This document shows, one piece after another, positions 39,250 to 48,213 of a stretch of 64,000 nt of DNA. Source of the DNA: Pseudoscleropodium purum (lineage: Eukaryota > Streptophyta > Bryopsida > Hypnales > Brachytheciaceae); the NCBI GenBank assembly GCA_963969395.1, contig OZ017799.1:17548501-17612500 (forward strand). Reading direction: 5' to 3'. The position numbers and the translations under genes were made by a program. Each line of letters starts with the position of its first letter. Position 1 is the stretch's first letter. The notes beneath the pieces were generated by a model, which was given only the letters and a program-made list of their open reading frames with translations, was not told the origin of the DNA and made no database searches.

Positions 39250-40100
39250 CAATCCAACTATAGTGGTGAGAAAAGAGCCTTATTGACCTATCCACTTTAG
39301 CAAATAAATTGGAAAGTTGTATATGGGATTTTGGAAGACAAGTTATACAATATCACAAGGGTCCAATATAAACATCACAAAAAAGCAATGTTAGAATTGG
39401 ATGATGTCATCCAAATGACACAATAAGTTTGAACCTGGCATCAAAAAGATGCAAGGGGAACTATTGCACAAAATATGTTTTAGAATGGGTGATTTGATGG
39501 CATTCTTAGTGGAGTTGCAACAATAGCAAATTTCAAAGTTCGCTATCTTTGTAAAGTTGAGAAAAAAAGGTGGTTGACAAGATTGGTGTGTGATCTTGAT
39601 AAAATTCAACTTCACCTCATGTATAAAAGTATAGAAGGATTCTACAAGTTTCCAATTAAGAAGGTTGTACCATTAATTTTTGAACAAAATACACACTAAA
39701 GACGTTCCTTGCCATGTTAAGTTGGGGGTTGAATATAGCCACTATATTGACAAGATCAGTATACATGTTTGTAGAATGAGTGCAATGGTCTCCAATTTTA
39801 TTGGTGGTTTTGCAGCCTTGATTTTTGACATATAAGGTATCTTGGAAAATCAAATTCTTTGAAATACAATTTTGGAATCATTATCAACCGCTTTGAAAAA
39901 TCAACCATTCATCACAATTGACAAAAAGTCAAAGGCTCAAAGGTGGTTGAGAGATTTTTTGGAGCTAAGATGAAAATATAAGCTACAATTTTATGAAAAA
40001 TTTAAATAGAATGAGGTTAGATATAGAAGAATGAGTATATCTATAGCTTGGATTTTTAATAATTGCATTTTAGAGAATCAAAATGAAATTGAAGAATTGA
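39250..40100 (+). pseudogene. Unrecognised plus-strand coding remnant with many stops
   Basis: Read on the plus strand, blocks of protein-like sequence appear between stops: VVYGILEDKLYNITRVQYKH, GILSGVATIANFKVRYLCKV, YKSIEGFYKFPIKKVVPLIF. Five or more nonsense or frame changes occur. No family was recognised; a long-dead retroelement or gene is likely. Confidence 0.3.
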
Positions 40101-41027
40101 AATAAAGTGGTAGTAATGATTGAAAATTTAGATTAATCATTAGAATGTGAGGAAATTATTGAAGTAGGCTTTACAAAGTGAATGTATTTAGTTATTGTAA
40201 ATGTTGGAATAAATGATAGACAATTTTGTCTTTTTACATATTGATAGAGGTTTGATTTAGTTTCAAACCTTGAATCTTTTAAAAGATCATTTTAGATTTT
40301 TGTGAAAAGAATTTCAAACTCTTCTTTCGATATTTAGGCATTTCATTTGATTTCAAACATAGAGGTACAATTCAAATCCAACTCTAATTCTGCAATAAGT
40401 TTAAGGCGTCTTTCTTCCAACATTTAGTCTTTCCAACATTGGGACAATTCACATTCTTCTTGTAATTTGAACTTAAATCATTAATAATTTCATCTTTGAT
40501 TGAAATTTGAAAATACAACTTCCCTCTTTCAACAAAAAATTGACTTCTCTCACTCCACAAACCATCTCTTGTATCAAACAAATTATCTCTTTTTTCTTCT
40601 AAGTCTTTAGTATGATCCAATAATTGCAAATAATTTTGATGCAAATAATTCTCTCTTGATATTCTTAGCCAAAATTTTTCAAGATTTGGGTCTATCACCC
40701 TATTAGCAATTGATTTTTCAAAGATGACCCAACCTATTTAGTTATCTCCTTAGCAAAAGTGCCAAATGTTGTAGTAGAATAATTACTATTTTAGGAATTA
40801 TCCTTTTAATATAATAAATTTGATCTTAGGGAGAGTGTCAAACTAGATCAATAAACTAATAGATTTGTTTTCCAATTATTTTGAATAGGACAACCCAAAG
40901 ACAAAGAAATTTGAATCTAGCAACAACTTAGGAATGCAAGCATAACACTCCCAATTAAATTATACATTAATACGTTCAAAGAATCAACAATAGATTCTAA
41001 CTAGAATAAAATTGTTAATAAAATTTA
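40101..41027. other. Intergenic, no gene supported
   Basis: A 104-residue minus-strand frame (40384-40698) is hydrophilic and helix-prone (HTKDLEEKRDNLFDTRDGLW). It lacks any recognised motif or gene context and is left unannotated as a gene. Confidence 0.4.
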
Positions 41028-41380
41028 TGTGGATGTAAACACTAAAAAATATGTAGAAGTTAAAAATGTCATGCAGAGGTGAAATCCATGACCCTGCAAA
41101 ATTTAAAGCACTCTGGTATTTATTCTAGGACACCATGCATTTAATTTGTAAACCATGTTTAATTTCTTTTCTTAAACTTGAATCACGAATGTGTGCCAAT
41201 TCGTGTGGATGTGAATAACCAAAAAATATGTAGAAGTTAAAAATGTCACAAAGAGGTGAAATCCATGGCCCTAGGAAATTTTGAACCTTCTCGTAGTTAT
41301 TCTAGGACATGATGCATTTAAACCATGAACCATGTCCAAATTAACAAAGGAAAATTCCAATCACAAATGTGTGAGGCACA
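41028..41380. repeat. ~178-bp tandem duplication
   Basis: Units about 41028-41205 and 41206-41380 share 'ATATGTAGAAGTTAAAAATG', 'AGAGGTGAAATCCATG' and 'TTATTCTAGGACA', each followed by 'GATGCATTTAA'-like and 'AAATGTGTG'-like words. Confidence 0.75.
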
Positions 41381-41639
41381 AGCATGGAACTCCACAAGGA
41401 ACCTTTGGAAGTCAAGAGGATGTGCCTTCTATTTAGACAAGTGAGGACAAAGTAAGGGTTGGATGAGATTGAAGGTTTGAAGTTTTGTTCTAGAAATTGG
41501 ATCATAGGAAGGTCAATTAAGCTCTAAAGCTTGCCTCAGAGAGAGGCATTCATATCATCACCATTACCATCAATAAACCTTAGTGGTGTGGCTATGGTTG
41601 TAAGTGGCAAGTCCATTTGCAATAGAGCAATTTCTTGTA

Positions 41640-41820
41640 AGAAATATATGTTTTAGATGACAAATTTTAGGTGACATTCAATGTAACAACTTGTGTTTTT
41701 ATGTCAACAACAATATCTACCACTTGATGTTATAGCAGTCGTTATTGTTGACATAAAAACATAAGTTATTATATTGGATGTCATCTAAAGTTTTTCATTT
41801 AAAACATAGATTTTTTATAG
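41640..41820. mobile_element. Foldback (stem-loop) MITE
   Basis: The left arm (about 41640-41714) and right arm (about 41740-41820) are inverted complements over about 70 bp at roughly 85% identity. Both read TATGTTTTA...TTTTTATGTCAACAA toward a ~25-bp loop. The right outer end is TTTTTTATAGTGG. No coding capacity. Confidence 0.75.
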
Positions 41821-41989
41821 TGGTTCTTCCAATACAAAGAGCAAAGAAGCTTGAATTAGACTTTACAAAAAATGGAGGCTAAGAAAGTGGATTTGAGGAA
41901 ATAGGAACTAATTTTGAACTAATTTTTGGTAGAGTTTTGTGCTCTAATTTTGCATCCTTGAAATCACCAAAAAAAAATTGGATTCTTTT

Positions 41990-42180
41990 TTTCTAGAAAC
42001 AATTTTTCTAGACTCCATTTATTATTGAATAGTTCATTTTTTATGAGATTCACATTCTTGGGCTAAAACACTTGGAGGTGGACTTGTTCATTAGAAAACA
42101 TGACTTCACACATATTTTACTATTTAACCCCAAGAGTTTACGGCCAAAAGAAAGAATGTTCATCTTGAGTTTAATTTAGA
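41990..42180. repeat. Dispersed repeat fragment, pair at about 57150-57330
   Basis: Matching words in both places include 'CTTGGAGGTG', 'AACCCC(A/T)AGAGTTTA' and 'ATTTATTAT-GAATA' in the same order. The copies flank the retrotransposon on either side at similar distances but are too diverged for exact limits. Confidence 0.4.
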
Positions 42181-43747
42181 CAAATTAAATTAAATAATAT
42201 AAAGAATCTTGGTATATAACTAGGTAAGGATGTGCTTATGACCACTAAGTTCTATGCTCACTATCCATAATTCTATTTACTACCATTTTCCAATTAGATA
42301 TGAATGAAAAAATTCATATTTATTTTTCAAAGATGAAACCACATGTCTACAAGTTGTAAAATTTTCAACTTCTTTTTTGGAAAAAAATGAAATTACTATG
42401 AATTTTTTAAAAGAAAAATGAAGAAAATTCATATCAAATATCAAATATATTCAAAAATTTCAAAACTTCACTATAGATGTATAATATAGTATATAATAAT
42501 ATAGATAAATCAAAGTTACGATGTCATTTTATAATTATAAAATCAACAAACTATAATTATAGGTCCAAAGTTCATATTGGTATAAAATATTGAAATTGAC
42601 TAATTTTTCAAAATTTCTAATTGGAGTGGAAATTACACATCAGATGGATTAATTTCAGATTACATTTTTTAGTTGGATTGAAGTTTAATAAACATCATTT
42701 TTATGGCTAAAATTCACATTAAGAATAAATAGCAAGAAATGGCCGAAATATACTACAAGGGAGGTTGTGGATTTAACATCTTTTTCTTTAGAAAAGTCAA
42801 CAAAATTATAATTGACGACTTTGCAATATTGTACATTGAAAGTATACTCAAGTACCCTCCTAATAAATAAATTGGATGAATGAACATTTTTTTTCTTCCT
42901 CTAGTGTGACATGTTCAAGTCATCTATTAGACATTTAGTGTTCAAAGTATTGATACAAGGTTAAGATCTTTATTTCTATAATTTTTCATTTTCTTACTAT
43001 CCGTTTTATTTTAAACCTTACAAATAATCATGAAAATTATGCATCTTTTGAAAAAGTCGTTTGGCTAAGTATCAAATATCCTTCACTCAATTCAATACAA
43101 TAGTTTCTTCCATTTAAATTACACTTTCTATAACTTAATAAGTCAAAGTGGTCATATTAATATCATCCTTCCTTTATCATTTACAAGCTTAAAGAAAATA
43201 TCATGCAAAATAGCTATATTAATATCATCCTTTCCTCATCATTAAACACTCCCATGTCATTTGTACAATTTTCCATTTCCTAATGAATCCTCAATGCATG
43301 CTTATATATATAAACAAAAGATGACTTTTACAAGGAATTCGAACCACTTGATCATAGAGAAATAACTCTCATGAAAATTTTCTTCAATCCCCAACTCCAT
43401 CTTTATAAAGACTATCAATAATAGAAGTCTTGTCTATCAATTTTTATAATAGATTAGAATTCCTTTTTTTAATTTTTAATTTCTATCGTTGAACCATATA
43501 CTAAAGTTTTAGTCCTAGTTAGAAGTATTCTATGTATAAGTTTATATCTTTTTCAAATCTTGATCTTCAACTTGGAGTTGTCTAACATTAAGGTCCAATG
43601 CACTTATTTGAATGTAGGAGCTATCTAACTCTAGTGCATGATCTAGTTCTTTTGTCTTCATTTAGAAGTTGATTTAGTTAATTGCTTTGACAAGTACACA
43701 AATTTACCATCAAAAGACATCCATTTTCAAGCATTTAGAAGTTGTCT

Positions 43748-43931
43748 TGTTAGCATAAGTTAGTTAACTGTAGCGTTACAACAATTTATGAACTGTAGAG
43801 TCTCACCGTTCTGATAGATTAAGCGGTCTCCTTGCTTGTATAAAGCCTCAGACTTTGAACCTTTATATATATATATATAAATTTAAATTCTTTCAACTTC
43901 ATTACTTTGTTTGTTTGTATTACTTTCCACA
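43748..43931 (+). repeat. 5' LTR of the copia element
   Basis: Starts TGTTAGCATAAG and ends TTTCCACA (or two bases later). It contains 'GCTTGTATAAAGCC', a TATA-type promoter, and a short (TA)n. About 184 bp. Confidence 0.9.
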
Positions 43932-43933
43932 TA

Positions 43934-43945
43934 TGGTATCAGAGT
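43934..43945 (+). other. Primer-binding site, initiator-Met-tRNA type
   Basis: TGGTATCAGAGT lies two bases after the LTR. TGGTATCAGAGC is the standard plant copia primer-binding site, complementary to the 3' end of tRNA-iMet; the last base differs. Confidence 0.88.
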
Positions 43946-43961
43946 TCTTATTGATCCAACC

Positions 43962-44294
43962 ATGTGTTTCCCAGAGACACCAAGATCCGAACTAAATTCT
44001 GGTGCAGATGTTTTCGACTTATTAATAGTCAAAGAAGAGCGTCTTGAAGTTGAAAATAACCTCCGAATCATTAACGGGTTCTTTCAGCTTCCACTTCCAC
44101 CAACAAAACTAGAAATCATAGAAGAGCACCAAACAACGGAGCTAGAATTGGAAGTTGTGAACCACACATATGGAATTGAAGATGCACCAACTAGTTATAT
44201 TGAACTCTTAGTTCAATTTGACAAACTAAATCCTCATTTTTTTGATGATAATACAAGCTTCCTTGAACCTCCGACAATCCATCAGGAACTTTGA
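43962..44294 (+). CDS. Leader-region open frame between primer site and gag
   Basis: A 110-residue frame starts with ATG directly after the primer-binding site (MCFPETPRSEL...) and ends 4 nt before the gag ATG at 44299. It is acidic, helix-prone in the middle (EERLEVENNLRIINGF) and matches no known copia domain. It is still uninterrupted although gag-pol is riddled with stops. It may be an accessory or upstream frame of this lineage, or the leader may be open by chance. Confidence 0.4.
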   Translation: MCFPETPRSELNSGADVFDLLIVKEERLEVENNLRIINGFFQLPLPPTKLEIIEEHQTTELELEVVNHTYGIEDAPTSYIELLVQFDKLNPHFFDDNTSFLEPPTIHQEL

Positions 44295-44298
44295 TTCA

Positions 44299-44354
44299 AT
44301 GGATTCCTCTTCTACCGCAAGCTCAGCTTCTCAAGCATATATAATACCGGATAA
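44299..44354 (+). pseudogene. gag: gag, 5' fragment (copia)
   Basis: ATG at 44299 opens MDSSSTASSASQAYIIPDKC, the start of gag. Reading is interrupted at the ATGCAT duplication (44355-44360) by the DNA transposon and resumes in frame at 52474 with INPTTTYSIQL. This continuity across 8.1 kb is the main evidence for the nested insertion. Confidence 0.82.
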
Positions 44355-44360
44355 ATGCAT

Positions 44361-44377
44361 GGATGGGTGGACCAAAA
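44361..44377 (+). repeat. Left terminal inverted repeat of the DNA transposon
   Basis: GGATGGGTGGACCAAAA, exact inverse of 52451-52467. It abuts the ATGCAT target duplication. Confidence 0.92.
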
Positions 44378-44457
44378 CCGACAGATGCTGCTTCCTAGGG
44401 AGTCCATGTACTCTCAAATTTTGGAAATAAGCTGGTAGGGTCGGTTATAGGCCCTGT

Positions 44458-44467
44458 CCACGTGTCA
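44458..44467 (+). promoter_or_regulatory. G-box/ABRE-like box, left promoter
   Basis: CCACGTGTCA occurs about 100 bp inside the left end, upstream of the plus-strand gene. The same 10-mer occurs at 51855-51864 near the other gene's promoter. CACGTGTC is the plant ABRE/G-box core bound by bZIP and bHLH factors. Confidence 0.5.
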
Positions 44468-44787
44468 AAGGCTAAGTGGCCGAATAGTTAGTGGGGTAGG
44501 ACGTCCAGGCAGGCCACGTTTTGCGTCGTACGCGCGGTGAAGCAGGTTTTTGAACGTTGGGAGGATTTTGGGTGGGGGAATGGATTGGCCGTCGATTTGG
44601 ATTGACTCTGAGGATCTACGGTCGTGGCTGTCAAATTGTGTCAGTTGTCTCTCTCGCAAAGTTCAGTTCCAGAGCGATTACACGCTTTCGTAGAACTTGT
44701 CGCATTTCTGAACTTTGAGTCCACTGCAAAATGATTAGGTTGTATGCTTAGACAAACTGTTCATTTTCAGTGGGGGTTAAGGAAGAA

Positions 44788-47469
44788 ATGGCCACGATGA
44801 ATGATATTGAGGACTTGTGGATTTTAGAAGCAGGTGGGGAGGAAATGTGTAGAGGAAAGGGTGTTAAGGTTGAAGCTGGAGATCCTGCATCTTACGTAGA
44901 CTCGTATTATGCAGAGCAACCACTAATAGTGTTTGATAGGATAAACCCAGTCTCACGCAAGGTATTCGTAGAGAAGTATGGTCTGTGCAATGAGGGAATC
45001 AGTCCCAAACGTTTGAAGATAGGGTTGCACTTATCTGAGGATGATGTAGAATTGTATTTCGGGCCTTGTATCAATAGGAACGGTTACAGGTATTCCTATA
45101 CCGAGAATGAGGAATTCATAAAAGAGGTGGAGCTCAGGTGGATGATCTGCCACCAGCGGACAGGTGTGCCTAACTCTCGCATTATCAACAAGTCCGAGGC
45201 ACACGCTTGGGCTTTTGAAAAAGTGAAGGCCAGGAAGGTGAACTGGGCTGTCTTTGCAGAGTGGACGTGCCGAGACCAACTGTCCAGAGTCCAACGTGTA
45301 AGCGAGAAGGACAACGTGGGGTCCGGGAGTTTGCTTGAGGCAAAAAAGGAAGGTGCGTAAGAAAGAAGAAGGTCTCTTCCGAGCGATCCAAAACCAGGAC
45401 CTTCATTCACCACAAGAGACGTTACGGAGATAATGCCGGAGAGTAGCAACCGGCGTTTGAGCGACTTTCGTGAGAACAAATCTGTGGGTGAATGGCAGGA
45501 ATACTTGGCTACGTTAGAGAGAGAGTTGCCTTGCTCTGAAGATGTGGTGACAGCTTTATTTAAGAAGAAAGAGGCAGCAATCTTGGAGAAGGTGCGTGTG
45601 GTGAGCGAGGTTGATTATGGGAGCAGATTGTTGATAAGCACTGAAGAGAAGTTGCAACAGCTGAGGAGCCAACTTGATGAGAAAACAAAGTCAGAAACTG
45701 GATTTGAAGGGGACGATTCATCGAATCTTGAGATTAGCAATCTTATGAAGCAAATCGACTCTCAAGTTGGCGTCGTAGCTACATTTCGGCAGGTGAGTGG
45801 GCTTGGAAATGCCGATCAACATTCAATTTTGCTAAATGTAAGTAGGCGGAGGAGACTTGGATAAACGCATTGGAGAAGCTGGAAGTGTGGAGGATGCACA
45901 AGGTTGAACTCCAGCAGTAGTTGAAGAATATGAAATTGGGGCTTCAGCGCCCTGGACTATTTCCAACCCCGATGCCTTTTGTCGTGCTAGATCCAGAGGA
46001 GTGCAAGGTTCAACCAGTTGAGGTCTCCATTTCAGAGTGTCCGTTTTGTCACAGGGGTTTTGAGCCAGCTTGGGATTGTAAGCTCGCAAGTTGCAAGCAC
46101 GGTTACCATTCTTGGTGTGCATACACACACTTCTCAAAGTCCACAAGGTGTTTTCTAAAAACTTGTAATCAAGAAATGCATTCTGATTGGTGGATAATGG
46201 CTGGGGTAGTAAATCCTACAAGTTTGGGAGTTGAGGCATCTATGTGGAATGCTAAGGAGGCTATAGGAGGAGCAAGTGGCGCTGAAGGTATGATCCGCCT
46301 CTCAAAACTGTAGAAAATCTTGATTTATTTTGCATGAGTGGAGTTCTTGTTCACAAGTGACTCTGTAGGACTGTTATTGTTTTTAGGGTACTAAATTTTG
46401 CTTCACTAGAACTATGGCGTATTCAGGTGATAGTCACTATTTACTGTTAAAAAAAGAGTATGCATGTGTTCAGTCTTAGATTGTCACAGTTGAGTCCCAA
46501 ACTACCTCCTCATTGTTTAGAGACTGTTGTATACTTACTGAAACACTTTGACATTTGCAATGGTTGTGTACGCATAGTTCCTCAATGTCTACGTCTTCCC
46601 TTCAATAGTCCATATTACTAATAGTAGAGTCAATGTAATTGAGATACGACCTTCAATGGCCTTTGAATTCAAAATATAAACCCCTAGGTAGTCCATGTTA
46701 TACTGAAGTAGTTTGTGTTATCTCCAAGTAGTCCATGTTATACTCATTGAAGTCCATGTTACCAACAAAAATTCCCTAGGCCTTGCAAGTAGTCACCATT
46801 GTCGTCAAGTAGTCCCTGCGAGACCCTAAAACCTCTTTAGACGTCTAGATTCTCCAAGAATTTTGATAGCAGTTGTCTTGACAACAATTTATTTTGAAAA
46901 CCAATGATTACTGATAGCATTTGATGGAGTGCTCTACAGATTTCGGAAGAGCACCAGTCTCATACTCCACCCAGACCGGAAGACTCTCCATTCAACGCCG
47001 CTCCAGAACGGTTAGCCCCTCAGTAGGGAGTATCAAGCTTGCGAATACTCGCATGCAATCGACATTGCCAGTAACAGAACTGGAGGCCACAGTTCTGGCA
47101 TTGCCTGAAGAAGAGCCTATGATGGAGACTCCGGCTACGGCATCACGCCCGCTACCAAGTAATGAAGTTGTTTTTGGTGATAAAAGAAGAAGAGGTGTGA
47201 AGAAAAATACGATCCAAGCTACAATGGAATTAGTTGCGGAGCCCAATTCTAAAGAACAACATTGCTTCGAAGAAGACGAGGATCAAGCTACAGCAAACTC
47301 AGGCCGAAGCAAATCAGAAGACAAAGGGCATGAGGAAGGTGATGACGAGGCAGAGAATGTCTCTGCTGCAAAAAGAAGAAGGTCAGGTGGAAAAGAGAAG
47401 AAAACTCCTATTGAGAAAAGAGTATCCCAAGCAAGAATTACTCGTGCAGTTCAAAACAGGGGAAAATAA
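44788..47469 (+). pseudogene. Transposon partner gene: coiled coil, RING-H2-like finger, NLS tail
   Basis: Proposed exons are 44788-45792, 45846-46287 and 46940-47469, summing to 1977 nt (659 codons with stop). Donors are CAG|GTGAGT and AAG|GTATGA, acceptors GTAAGTAG| and CTACAG|; both phases restore the frame. The first intron would be only 53 nt, short for a plant. The ATG at 44788 follows a TTTTCAG acceptor-like site and has good context. Residues 1-190 are an unrecognised domain; about 220-385 is helical/coiled coil. Residues 400-442 (46038-46166) form C-x2-C-x14-C-x-H-x2-H-x2-C-x10-C-x4-C, a RING-H2-like zinc finger. The tail has KRRRGVKK and AAKRRRSGGKEKK nuclear signals between acidic runs. 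A TAA (45358) and a TAG (45918) interrupt it. Role unknown: it might aid transposition or act on host ubiquitination. Confidence 0.7.
46288..46939 (+). other. Inferred intron 2 of the partner gene
   Basis: GT...AG boundaries give a phase-1 join (G|AT) between the RING exon and the NLS exon. Composition drops to AT-rich inside. About 46600-46830 repeats 'AAGTAGTCCATGTTATAC'-like words several times, a degenerate minisatellite. Confidence 0.6.
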
Positions 47470-47820
47470 AGGTAAATTTTCAAAGCCATTCAATGATTGT
47501 ACCTCTACTTTGAAGGAATTCTTGTTGTTTTAAGTGCTGGTGATTGGGTCTTGTTGAGATTGCTTACATGCGGTTGGAATTTTTTGGGTAAAACCAGGAC
47601 ACGTATGTAAAGACCACCAAGACCATTGGCATCAGCTTCACCCATTTTGGCATCAGCTGCCCTGAAGCACGATGACCGTGAGCCTCACTTGAGAGATGCA
47701 ACCATAAACATTGACGGGAGCTGAGAACAAGGAATGCACTATCGGTGCATAGCTTTTTTATTTGTAGTGCAGAACATATACAGTAGTAGTTCTTCAGCTA
47801 TACAAATTTTTGAAATTTTG

Positions 47821-47905
47821 TATTAGAGCTCAAAACATCAACCTTTGTTCTAGAGCTCAAAACATCAGCCTTTGTTCTAGACCTCAAAACATCAGCCTTT
47901 GAATT
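47821..47905 (-). repeat. 27-bp repeat array related to a transposase exon segment
   Basis: Three tandem 27-bp units read on the minus strand as ADVLRSRTK/ADVLSSRTK/VDVLSSNTK. The same segment (VDVLSSRTKA) occurs once inside transposase exon 1 at about 50930-50960, with DNA nearly identical over about 25 bp (CTTTGTTCTAGAGCTCAAAA). The array lies between the 3' ends of the two genes. Confidence 0.8.
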
Positions 47906-47914
47906 TGAGGCAAT

Positions 47915-48085
47915 ATCTTTAAGTGTTGGGTGCACTTTCTCTAAATATTGAATGCAACATTTTCTCAAAGTATTTGGGTGCATATTCCCTAAGTGTTGGG
48001 TGCATTTTTCCTAAGTGTTGGATGCATTTTTTATAAGTGTTGAGTACAACTTTTGTAATTGTGCCTAAGTGCTATGAAGTAAGCA
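47915..48085. repeat. ~23-bp degenerate minisatellite
   Basis: About six units of the form CTAAGTGTTGGGTGCATTTTT, degrading at both edges, lie between the two genes of the transposon, directly beside the 27-bp array. Confidence 0.7.
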
Positions 48086-48213
48086 CAGGAAGTAAGCATA
48101 CACATTTGCAATGATTATTCCACAATATTCAAAGAGAAGTAGTGAAGTATAACATATATCATTAAAAATGGTAGCATTTTGAATTGTTTTTTCCATATAG
48201 AATACTGGGCATA

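Noticed and set aside
40384..40698. Minus-strand 104-residue coiled-coil protein
   Set aside because: Helix-prone but with no homology recognised, no promoter or splice context, and AT-rich composition like the background.
44355..44360. Treating TGCATGG... as a longer (23-bp) terminal inverted repeat
   Set aside because: ATGCAT is its own reverse complement, so a direct duplication looks like an extension of the inverted repeat. Gag continuity favours a target duplication.
45031..45479. Minus-strand frames opposite the partner gene
   Set aside because: Antisense shadows. The plus-strand frame has splice sites, a RING-like motif and length consistency.
47798..47983. Small minus-strand protein gene
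   Set aside because: The frame is produced by the 27-bp repeat array and has no start context or other coding sign.
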